Shown piece after piece: positions 33,916-41,098 of a stretch of DNA of 64,000 bases. The notes beneath the pieces were generated by a model. It searched no databases, was not told the origin of the DNA, and worked only from the letters and a program-made list of their open reading frames with translations. Origin of the DNA: Chryseobacterium mulctrae (GTDB lineage: Bacteria > Bacteroidota > Bacteroidia > Flavobacteriales > Weeksellaceae). Both the position numbers and the translations under genes were made by a program. The stretch lies in contig NZ_VAJL01000001.1 of NCBI RefSeq assembly GCF_006175945.1, positions 3,667,001 through 3,731,000 of the forward strand, read 5' to 3'. How positions within the stretch are numbered: position 1 is the first letter of the stretch; each line of letters begins with the position of its first letter.

Positions 33916-34842
33916 TTAATATGTATTTTGAATTTTAATTTTTTCTCTGATAACCGTTCTTTTCAACCTTCTCAAGTCGTCAACAACCTTCACATTCTGA
34001 ACCTGATCTGCTGAAACTTGGATTTCCTTATACACAGGTTTTAATTCATCAAAGATTCTTTTGTGTGTTTGAGAATCTGTTATCCCATTAGCTGTGCATA
34101 TTTTTTTCACACAGTCGATTGTCGCACCAATAAGATTGATGTAAGCACGTCCAAAACGACTTTCTAACTCGTCAAAGCCTAATTTTTTAAGCTTTACACC
34201 TCTTGTAATTCTTTGTTCAAGATCGGGAGTTCCTGATGCGATAACACTCATTTCGTCTTCGTTTTCATTGTATAGATGAATAAACCAACGAAGTGCAGAA
34301 TCTTTTAATTTACTGGCTTCATCCACGATTAAAAGCGGTTTGGTTTTTGACCTTTTTCTGAAAAATTCTACGACCTTCATTCCCAATGCATCAATGTGCA
34401 TATAAGATTTACCTATATCGATTCCAAGCATTGTACACAATTCAGTTAAAAATTCACGCTTTGCCCACTCACGACAACGGATATAGAAAACACCCGTATC
34501 AGTATTTGTTTGAGCGTATGATTTTAAAGGTGTGCTTTTACCGATTCCTGCTTTATCAGTGATGATCATAAACAGATTATAAGCTTTAGCATCGTTACAT
34601 ATTTTAGTAACTTTTTTATAGTTGATTGTTTCGGCTATTTGCCATTCGGTATCATTATAGCCTAAAGCTTTCCCAACTTTCAGCCACATTTCATCCTTAA
34701 TCAACTCCCAATTACGATTTCTCATTTGAGAAATTGTCGCTGATGAAACATCGGCTTTTGTAGCTACTTGTCCGTAGCTACCAAGCCTTTCTTTTTCTGT
34801 ATCTATTGCAACACATATTGCAGATTTTTGTAAATTTGTCAT
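33916..34842 (-). CDS. MuB-type transposition ATPase
   Basis: 308 residues. An N-terminal helix-turn-helix (GQVATKADVSSATISQMRN) is followed by an AAA+ ATPase core: Walker A DKAGIGKST at about residue 100 and Walker B PLLIVDEASKL at about 170, then VIASGTPDLEQRI, an Arg-containing sensor region (SRFGRAYINL). In Mu, B binds target DNA, activates the transposase and gives target immunity. It lies 2 bases after the transposase gene in the same operon. Confidence 0.9.
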   Translation of the reverse strand: MTNLQKSAICVAIDTEKERLGSYGQVATKADVSSATISQMRNRNWELIKDEMWLKVGKALGYNDTEWQIAETINYKKVTKICNDAKAYNLFMIITDKAGIGKSTPLKSYAQTNTDTGVFYIRCREWAKREFLTELCTMLGIDIGKSYMHIDALGMKVVEFFRKRSKTKPLLIVDEASKLKDSALRWFIHLYNENEDEMSVIASGTPDLEQRITRGVKLKKLGFDELESRFGRAYINLIGATIDCVKKICTANGITDSQTHKRIFDELKPVYKEIQVSADQVQNVKVVDDLRRLKRTVIREKIKIQNTY

Positions 34843-34844
34843 AA

Positions 34845-36944
34845 TTAGTAATTAAAAGACGTGTTATTTAATATTGCGTTTTCTAAAGATTCAGGAGATA
34901 TGCCGTCTCCTGAAGCTTTTTTAAGAGGTACGCTTGTTTGATTTTCATTCAGATAATTATCCTCGTAAAGATTTATAGCTGCTTTTTCTGTGTACATTCC
35001 CATCATTGCTGAATCTTCACCAATCATAGAAGCCAAATCATTTTCTTTCAGTTCTGCAATTGCTTTCGCTCTCGCTTTCAGCTGGCTAATTTTTCCGAGT
35101 TCAGGATTTTTACCCTTATTTTTAACTTTTGCTTCAAATTCAGCTTCACACAAAGATTTTAAGAGTTTTCCGTTCTTTTCCCATAAAAAGACAACCGATA
35201 AATCGTTTAAATCATAGGTTACAACAACCTTTTTATTGAAATAATTAGAAATGATATCGTAGTAAGCAGGGCTCACCATATAATCAAATTCAACTCCTAC
35301 AAATTCAGTCGTAAACTGTCCATCATGTCTTAGAGTGATCTGTTTTTTCAGACCAAACAACATTGAAATTGTTGCTTCTGAAACGTCAGTAACGTGCGGT
35401 TTTTCGCTATATTCGTGTAATTCCGCAGGGCTTTGATGCACATTTTTATGTTTTCTTGAATATTTTGAAAACGGTGTAGTTCTGTATCTTTCAACATGGG
35501 TTGAAGCTTCATCGATATTCTTTTGCATATCCCAACCCGTTTTTTTCGCTTCTTTTTTTATTCTCTTCAAATATTCCGCTGATCTGTGAGCGTAAGCCGC
35601 TCTTGATTGAATACCCTCACCGTAGAAATATTTAGAATCCATTAAGAAAACAGATTGTAGGGTTCTGAACCATCTTTCAATTTTCGCCTTGTCATTAGCT
35701 TTGGAAGTAAAAGTCATATTTACTCCTAATGATTCCATTCTTTCAAACAAATCGATCATTTGTGGAGTATTGTGCCCTGGGAATCTATCGGTAACCCATT
35801 CATGTGGTAAATAACCTGCGTTTTGTACCGCCATTTTCATAGCTTCCAAATACACAACATGATTTTCCGAGTAGTCAAAAGAATAACCTAAAACATCACC
35901 GGAGTGAACATCACGCACAGCAACAATATTTAAAAATCTTTCCTTGCCATCCTCCGCTGTGTGAGAAATCATATTGATACGGGTTGCATCCATTTCCCAA
36001 CAATCTCCTGCAAAAAGTGCATTTTCCATAGGTATGTAACCTTTGTGGATATGCGATTTTCTGCTACTTGCTCCATAACGCTTAATTCCTGTTAAAAATT
36101 GGGTTTTTGGCTGCTCTAAAATAGTTTGACCAAACCAACGTCTTGAAGGCGCTTTTTTCATGGTCATTTCGCAAAAATCCAATACCTTTCTAATGATAAA
36201 TTCGTTTGAATAATTCTGAGGCATTGAACGTAATTGCATTACCCAACTGAAAACCTCAGGATCATTGTACATCTCAGCGTTATTATTTCCAGTTCTTGGT
36301 AAATGAATGATGTCTACAATCGCCTTATCTGTAGTTTCAAGAATTGTAATTTTTTCTTTAAGCTTCAGATAATTGTGCGGTATATACTGTAAATCTAAAT
36401 CTGATAAAATCGGGCTTAAATCTTTGTACAATTTGTTTGCAGTTCCCGGATAATCTTCTCTTGTATCAAGGATGAAATCTAAAACCGCACACGCCTTAGA
36501 TAAGGCTATTCTTTGCGCTTCATTATTAACATCTGAATAGAACTCAGAATATTGTTTTGAAACGGTTTTTAAATGTTGTTTAAAACGTGTTTCTAAGCTT
36601 GTAGCTTCTTTAGATTTACACGCTGTTTTAAACTGATCGAGTAAAGCAGTAGAATCGCCAAACATTGATCTGTAATTTTTTGGAGCCTTGTTAGGAATAT
36701 TGCTAAGGCAATAATAAAATTGACCCGATACTTTGCCCCATCTCCAAGACTTACCGGAATCCGGCATGAAATCTTTTGCTTTCGCAAGATCACATGCACG
36801 AACAGTTTTTTTATATGAACTACGTTCTTTTCGTAAATGTCCATCTGAAAGACCACATACATCGATAACAATACGTTCAGAAAGCCAAAGGCTCTCATTC
36901 CCGTTTGTTTGTCTTATATATAAGTCTGTCGATGTAAAATTCAT
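34845..36944 (-). CDS. MuA-type DDE transposase
   Basis: 699 residues from the ATG at 36944 (MNFTSTDLYIRQ); a TTG at 36980 is open in frame but lies in the leader hairpin. The catalytic core (rve fold) has Asp319 in WEMDATR, Asp386 in VTDRFPG and Glu423 in KIERWF; the 67-residue spacing of the two Asp equals that of MuA. The N-terminal part should bind the ends, and the C-terminal part (from SPAELHEYSEKPHV) holds the beta-barrel and B-interaction segments. It joins phage ends to target DNA for both integration and replication. Confidence 0.93.
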   Translation of the reverse strand: MNFTSTDLYIRQTNGNESLWLSERIVIDVCGLSDGHLRKERSSYKKTVRACDLAKAKDFMPDSGKSWRWGKVSGQFYYCLSNIPNKAPKNYRSMFGDSTALLDQFKTACKSKEATSLETRFKQHLKTVSKQYSEFYSDVNNEAQRIALSKACAVLDFILDTREDYPGTANKLYKDLSPILSDLDLQYIPHNYLKLKEKITILETTDKAIVDIIHLPRTGNNNAEMYNDPEVFSWVMQLRSMPQNYSNEFIIRKVLDFCEMTMKKAPSRRWFGQTILEQPKTQFLTGIKRYGASSRKSHIHKGYIPMENALFAGDCWEMDATRINMISHTAEDGKERFLNIVAVRDVHSGDVLGYSFDYSENHVVYLEAMKMAVQNAGYLPHEWVTDRFPGHNTPQMIDLFERMESLGVNMTFTSKANDKAKIERWFRTLQSVFLMDSKYFYGEGIQSRAAYAHRSAEYLKRIKKEAKKTGWDMQKNIDEASTHVERYRTTPFSKYSRKHKNVHQSPAELHEYSEKPHVTDVSEATISMLFGLKKQITLRHDGQFTTEFVGVEFDYMVSPAYYDIISNYFNKKVVVTYDLNDLSVVFLWEKNGKLLKSLCEAEFEAKVKNKGKNPELGKISQLKARAKAIAELKENDLASMIGEDSAMMGMYTEKAAINLYEDNYLNENQTSVPLKKASGDGISPESLENAILNNTSFNY

Positions 36945-36954
36945 AATGTTATTT

Positions 36955-36978
36955 AAAAAACGGCGTGAACGGCACGCC
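36955..36978 (-). terminator. Terminator-like hairpin just before the transposase start
   Basis: On the minus strand GGCGTG, loop CCGTT, CACGCC, then G and T6. It ends 10 bases before the transposase ATG, so read-through must be controlled for the gene to be expressed. It looks like an attenuator. Confidence 0.65.
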
Positions 36979-37031
36979 AACCGACTTGTCTCTCCAAATT
37001 GTCCTTACAGCCGTCTATCCGACCTGTCTTT

Positions 37032-37073
37032 GTTCCTGCCGTGGTGTCGAATCCACGCTAAGCCGTGGCAGGA
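37032..37073 (-). repeat. Divergent T-arm-like element (copy E) in the transposase leader
   Basis: On the minus strand TCCTGCC, bulge ACGGCTTAG, GTGG, loop ATTCGACA, CCAC, GGCAGGA, AC, then AAAG. It shares with copies A-D the order outer stem, 5' bulge with ACGG, inner stem, TTCGA loop and the ending GGAACA. The sequences of the stems are different. Confidence 0.55.
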
Positions 37074-37110
37074 TTTTTACTATATTTGAGCATCAACAAA
37101 AAAATATAGC

Positions 37111-37465
37111 TATGGATTTACTTAAATTCAACCGATGGATGGTTGATAATTTTCAACATGATTGTCAATCAGATCTTTTTTATTCTAATGTTTTACAATC
37201 AGTACATCAAGAATTTAAAAACTCGAAGGTCGATGGGATTCCTTTTGAGGAATATTATCAGGAGGCAAGTCAATGTCGCTTAGTGCATTCTTACATGCGT
37301 CGGTTAGAGTCTCTGATAAAGACGATAGAAGGGATTCCTTCAAATATGTCGTTAAATGTTGTTGGCATTCCTCTCCATGATTACAGCAACCGCATTGAGG
37401 AACTACAATCACAACTTTCCCTATTAAAGAATCAATATTCAAATGTTTGTGGTTCTCCATTCTAA
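37111..37465 (+). CDS. Hypothetical protein between repressor region and transposase
   Basis: 117 residues from ATG 37111 (MDLLKFNRWMVDNFQHDCQ), helical, ending LSLLKNQYSNVCGSPF. It has a TATATTTG box (37081-37088) before it and a strong rightward terminator at 37549 after it, which together support a rightward gene antisense to the leftward early transcript. A leftward frame at 37215-37487 overlaps it and is the alternative. No family recognised. Confidence 0.55.
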
Positions 37466-37548
37466 ATATTTTTAGTTGTTTTTCCAATCTTGAACGATCC
37501 GAATAGCAACCATTCTTGAATAATTACTTTATCGACGAATATTGTATT

Positions 37549-37577
37549 TACTGAAGTTCTATACTTCAGTATTTTTT
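37549..37577 (+). terminator. Rightward rho-independent terminator
   Basis: TACTGAAGT, loop TCTAT, ACTTCAGTA, then T6. The nine stem pairs are perfect. It follows the rightward gene ending at 37465 and would stop that transcript before the ner-like gene. Confidence 0.78.
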
Positions 37578-37607
37578 GTGCTAATTTTTGAAGTGTTTTC
37601 ATAATAT

Positions 37608-37790
37608 TTATTGTTTAGTTATTTTTTTAATTTCTTTTAAAACCTTTAATCCCTTTCCTCGGATTGGTATTCTTTCACCTCGCGCAATTTGACCTACATA
37701 AAGTGCGTTACAATCGCATTTTTCAGCTATTATTTGATAAGGTGTTTTAATTTTTACGGCATTCCGTAAGCGCTTAGCCATTGTTTCCAT
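37608..37790 (-). CDS. Ner/Cro-like regulator
   Basis: 60 residues, basic. A helix-turn-helix of the Cro type can be read in TPYQIIAEKCDCNALYVGQIARGER. It is the first leftward gene after the divergent promoter region and faces the S24 repressor, as ner faces c in Mu. It is expected to lower early transcription from its own promoter. The start ATG at 37790 is preferred; an ATG at 37781 (MAKRLRN) is possible. Confidence 0.72.
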   Translation of the reverse strand: METMAKRLRNAVKIKTPYQIIAEKCDCNALYVGQIARGERIPIRGKGLKVLKEIKKITKQ

Positions 37791-37813
37791 ATCTTTGCTG
37801 TATTAATATGAAG

Positions 37814-37868
37814 CAAATATATAGACAATTTTCAATATTACAAAAAATAATATTGATTTTTTTCAATA
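37814..37868. promoter_or_regulatory. Lysis-lysogeny control region: early promoter and operators
   Basis: On the minus strand a TTGA element (37835-37832) and TATATTTG (37821-37814) form a good early promoter. TCAATATTA (37832-37840) and TAATATTGA (37848-37856) are a 9-bp inverted repeat with a 7-base spacer that covers the TTGA element, and a third half-site TCAATA follows at 37863-37868. Binding of the S24 repressor here would block the early promoter. Confidence 0.68.
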
Positions 37869-37872
37869 AACT

Positions 37873-38655
37873 ATGACAATAACCGAGAGACTCCAGAGTT
37901 ATATGGACTACAAGGGACTTAATGCCAACCAGGTTACGGTGCAGGCACAGCTGTCCGTTGGATTAATTGGAAAGTCCATCAAAAACAATAAGGGATTAAA
38001 TTCCGAGACTATTGAAAAAATTCTATACGCATTTAGCGATTTAAGCCCTGAATGGCTTATTGTAGAAAGTGGGGAAATGATTAAAACGAAAAGTAAAGAA
38101 AATGTTACCAATAAAAACAGTAACAAAAACAGTAACAAAAACGGTAACAATCCAAATGTAAAAGAATTGTTACCGTTTAGAGAAGATTTGCTTTCACTTG
38201 CAGAACCTCATAGTGATTATGGCAAAGTTATTAGAAAATTAACATTCGCCGAGAATATTAGCTTAACAGATCAAGGCGCTCCATTTTATGATCTCCCAGT
38301 TAGCGCTGGGAAAGTAGACGAATTGTTGCAAGCCTCTGAAATGCCTACAGGTTTTATAAGTATGCCTGGTGTTAACTGTAAAGCCTTTTTTCCTATTCAC
38401 GGCTGTTCCTTTGAGCCAATCATCCGGGCTGGAGACATTATTGGAATTGATTTTTTGGATAAATGGGAGAATTTAGACCCTGATTGTATCTATTTAATAG
38501 TAACATACGATCAGAGAATGATGAAGCGTTTATTATCGCATCCCAGTGATTCTACGAAGCTAATTTGTATTTCACCAAACTATCGAGAATTCGAAATCGA
38601 TAAGTTTACAATAAGATACATCCACAAAGTAACCTTTTGCGGACGACCAGTTTAA
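37873..38655 (+). CDS. Prophage repressor, HTH plus S24 (LexA-like) peptidase
   Basis: 260 residues. An N-terminal helix-turn-helix (LNANQVTVQAQLSVGLIGKSI, quoted in part) binds operators; a low-complexity linker NKNSNKNSNKNGNN (about residues 79-92) follows; the C-terminal half is an S24 domain with Ser179 in HGCSFEP and Lys218 in RMMKRLL as the catalytic pair. DNA damage would therefore be expected to trigger self-cleavage and induction. Phage Mu's own repressor lacks this domain. The start is only a few bases after the operator. Confidence 0.88.
   Translation: MTITERLQSYMDYKGLNANQVTVQAQLSVGLIGKSIKNNKGLNSETIEKILYAFSDLSPEWLIVESGEMIKTKSKENVTNKNSNKNSNKNGNNPNVKELLPFREDLLSLAEPHSDYGKVIRKLTFAENISLTDQGAPFYDLPVSAGKVDELLQASEMPTGFISMPGVNCKAFFPIHGCSFEPIIRAGDIIGIDFLDKWENLDPDCIYLIVTYDQRMMKRLLSHPSDSTKLICISPNYREFEIDKFTIRYIHKVTFCGRPV
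38113..38148 (+). repeat. Three 12-bp tandem repeats in the repressor linker
   Basis: AAAAACAGTAAC occurs twice and AAAAACGGTAAC once in direct succession, encoding the Asn/Lys/Ser linker between the DNA-binding and peptidase domains. Copy number could change by slippage without breaking the frame. Confidence 0.8.
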
Positions 38656-38778
38656 TTAACAAAAAAATACGATAAACGTGGCTGAAATTAACATCACCTA
38701 CATTCCCGATACCTGAAGATGAATATTTAATTAACATGAAATTGCTATGAATTTAGCTCTTTTCATTGATTAGGCTTT

Positions 38779-38795
38779 TACTTTTGGTTTTGCCG
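38779..38795 (-). repeat. Terminal inverted repeat, early end
   Basis: Exact reverse complement of 2537-2553. It lies 4 bases inside the prophage boundary at 38799. Confidence 0.88.
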
Positions 38796-38799
38796 TTAA

Positions 38800-38805
38800 A
38801 GCGTC
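38800..38805. repeat. Right target-site duplication of the prophage (AGCGTC)
   Basis: Same six bases as 2525-2530; see there. Confidence 0.88.
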
Positions 38806-39183
38806 TCCGTTTCTTGCATTTAAATTATCTACATTAAAGTTTTGTGATGTTCCGCCAGCAAAATCAATAAAAGTATCCGTACTTCCTGTTCCTGTAGAAA
38901 CAGCAGTGATAGAACCATTCAAAAGCGTTGAAGTAGGTGTTGTGATTACCGCAACAGATATGTTATTGTTAAAGTTCCAATAGTGAACTAAAGTGCTTTG
39001 TCCTGAAACTGCGCCATGAAATAAAGCGGCAATAGGAAGTAAGCCTCTCAAAAGGTATTTGTTTTTCATTTTTACAATTTATTATTTGTGCAAAAATGAA
39101 GGTTGTAGGTTGTGAGGGTTTTACGGGAAGGTTATGAAATGGTTAAATGTTTTTGTTAAAAAGTTGGTAGTTTTAAATTATTG

Positions 39184-39960
39184 TTAATGTTTTTCAAAAC
39201 ATTGTGAACCGATTGCACCGCCACCATATTCAAGAACAATATTATCTTTATAAAAAATGTATTGACAATTGTTATTGTATTCTGTTTTACTTTTCTCACT
39301 AAGCGGTTTTTCGAAAATTTTGTAATAATATTTGCCCATTCCGCTTCTTGCAAAACCTATTGTAGTAATTTTACCATTTTCTATTGAAATGCAATTTGCC
39401 TCGTTTAAAAGTTTTTTAATTTTATCAAGAGTTTGATTTGTCCACCCAATCGACTTAATAATTTTGTCCAATTCATTCGAATTTGGTTTCAAATTCCAAT
39501 TTTGGGATATAACTTTTAAATCATCAGATCTCTCAATCTCATCTGCATATTCTTTTTCTTCCTTCTTTTTAACCTTATAGATTTTAATAGTAATTTCTTC
39601 ACTTACAGTCAAAATTTTACTTTCAGGCTTAAACTCGATATCCACAACGTAATTTTTAGGAACAAGTTTTTGAAATTCAGTTTTTAATCTTTAAATTTCC
39701 GTTTTTTTGTTTTCAAAATTTGCTATAAGTTCCTGTTTGCTGCTTTCTGGCATTAAAGTCATAAACAGTAAAAATTCCTTTTCCTGTTCATTTCCACTCT
39801 TGTATGTTTTAGTGAAATCCCCACGCATTTCGATAGGTAATTTTTGAACTGCGACATTAAACAAAGAATCTTTGTCAATATTTTCTCTAAATTTTATATT
39901 TTGAGCGTTTTGATTTATTGCCGAATAAAATATAGCTAAAATCAGTGCGATTTGTTTCAT
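39184..39960 (-). pseudogene. Exported hypothetical protein with an in-frame stop codon
   Basis: The frame from 39960 starts with a signal peptide (KQIALILAIFYSAINQNAQ) and stops at TAA 39691-39693 after ENKKTEI. The same frame then continues without another stop as RLKTEFQKLVPKNYVVDIEF to 39184, 258 codons in all. EI-E-RLKTEF would be natural, so GAA to TAA is the likely change. The downstream part could restart at GTG 39645 (153 residues) but would lack the signal peptide. Function unknown. Confidence 0.65.
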
Positions 39961-40102
39961 AGTTTTTTTTTGCTAAATCAAAAATTACGTGTTGAGTAAA
40001 CAAAAATATTTTGTTGCACAAATACGCTTTCCGAATTATATTGTTTATGAACTTTTTCAGATAACAATAGCAATAAAAATTTTATTATTAATTTCGAAAA
40101 CC

Positions 40103-40987
40103 TTATTCCTCCCCAGAAACCCTCTCATAAATATTATGAATCAAACCATCCGCAACAGAAATTTTCGGTACAAAGATTTTATTGATATCTGCCCAATGCA
40201 TTACGAGATTGTAGATTTTCAAAGCATGAACCAAAACATCGGCTCTGTCTTCACGGAAGCCGTATTTTGTCATTCTTTCGTCGACGGTAAGTGTATTAAA
40301 TTCTTTGTAAGCTTTCTTCAGATAAGCAATAGACATGGGTTTTCCGTCTTTGGTTTTGCTCATTGAGAAAACTTTGTTGATGTTTCCGCCGGAACCGATG
40401 GCCACAATTTGTTTTTTACTAGTGATATTTGCCTTTATTTCTTCTTTCATTTCTTTCCAGTTGTCTTCTGTCACGAGATTGTTGAGAAGACGAATTGTTC
40501 CGATGTTGAAAGATTTCTCGTAGACCATTTTATCATTTTCATAGAACGTAAGTTCGGTAGAACCTCCACCAACATCTACATAAAGATAGGCAAAATCTTT
40601 GTCAAGTCCTTCTGCAACGTGATTTTCATAGACTAAAGTTGCTTCTTCGTCTCCGGAAATAATTTCTATGGTAATATCGGAGTGATTTTTTACTTTTTCA
40701 ATAATTTCTTTACCATTTTCGGCATCACGCATGGCGCTCGTTGCGCAGGCTCTGTAATGTTCTACTTTGTAAACCTTCATCAAATCACTGAAAATCTTCA
40801 TAGAATCTAAGACCATTTTTTCTCTTTCGGTACCGATTTTTCCAAGAGTAAATACATCCATTCCTAATCGTAAAGGTATTCGGAGAAGATTTAATTTAAT
40901 AAACTCAGGTTTTCCGTTTTGAATTTTTACCTCATTGATTAAAAGTCGGGCTGCATTACTTCCTATGTCTATCGCTGCAATGATCAT
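40103..40987 (-). CDS. ppx: Exopolyphosphatase, Ppx/GppA family
   Basis: 294 residues. The ASKHA fold motifs are present: AAIDIGSNAARLLI at the start (phosphate 1), a central SGDEEATLVYE, YVDVGGGSTELTFYE (phosphate 2) and AIGSGGNINKVFSMS (adenosine-like motif). It hydrolyses terminal phosphates of inorganic polyphosphate, or pppGpp in the GppA branch. It is about 110 bases downstream of ppk1 on the same strand, a usual pairing of polyphosphate synthesis and breakdown. Length corresponds to the short, one-module Ppx proteins of Bacteroidota. Confidence 0.92.
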   Translation of the reverse strand: MIIAAIDIGSNAARLLINEVKIQNGKPEFIKLNLLRIPLRLGMDVFTLGKIGTEREKMVLDSMKIFSDLMKVYKVEHYRACATSAMRDAENGKEIIEKVKNHSDITIEIISGDEEATLVYENHVAEGLDKDFAYLYVDVGGGSTELTFYENDKMVYEKSFNIGTIRLLNNLVTEDNWKEMKEEIKANITSKKQIVAIGSGGNINKVFSMSKTKDGKPMSIAYLKKAYKEFNTLTVDERMTKYGFREDRADVLVHALKIYNLVMHWADINKIFVPKISVADGLIHNIYERVSGEE

Positions 40988-41098
40988 TTTGATTGTATTT
41001 TATTGATTTACAGTTGTTTGATTTGCGGTTTGGTGATTTTTAAAAGCCAAATTTACGGAAATATTATTTTGTTATTATTAAATCCTCTTTTATTGATG

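Larger units (their letters stand above)
2531..38799 (-). mobile_element. Mu-like transposable prophage, complete, about 36.3 kb, inserted in a host gene
   Basis: The element carries a MuA-type DDE transposase, MuB-type ATPase, S24 repressor, Ner/Cro-like regulator, DUF3164 protein, endolysin, holin, and full head and contractile-tail modules. It is bounded by inverted terminal repeats (2537-2553 and 38779-38795) and a short target duplication. The length matches Mu. The early (repressor) end is at 38799 and the late end at 2531, so the phage lies reversed relative to the window. All core genes look intact apart from a tail-fibre frame change (6545) and a possible small frameshifted gene (31847-31985), so it may be functional. 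Confidence 0.93.
38770..39069 (-). pseudogene. N-terminal fragment of the disrupted choice-of-anchor I protein
   Basis: 99 residues as it stands. Residues 1-23 are a signal peptide (KNKYLLRGLLPIAALFHGAVSG), followed by STLVHYWNFNN, a usual start of such anchored proteins. From about residue 90 (LTAKPKVKA, then stop) the sequence comes from the prophage end. Joining it at NGDA to the part at 1-2530 restores one frame. The truncated product would be exported but lacks all functional domains. Confidence 0.88.

Noticed and set aside
37215..37487. Leftward frame of 90 codons (MENHKHLNIDSL from an internal ATG), with a 46-codon leftward frame just before it
   Set aside because: It overlaps the rightward gene at 37111-37465, which has both a promoter-like box and a strong terminator. 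The 46-codon frame contains that terminator. Not excluded, since it would follow the Ner-like gene in the early operon.
38105..38150. CRISPR-like array at the repressor repeats
   Set aside because: The 12-bp units are direct tandem repeats without spacers and code in frame for a linker. No CRISPR array was found in the window.
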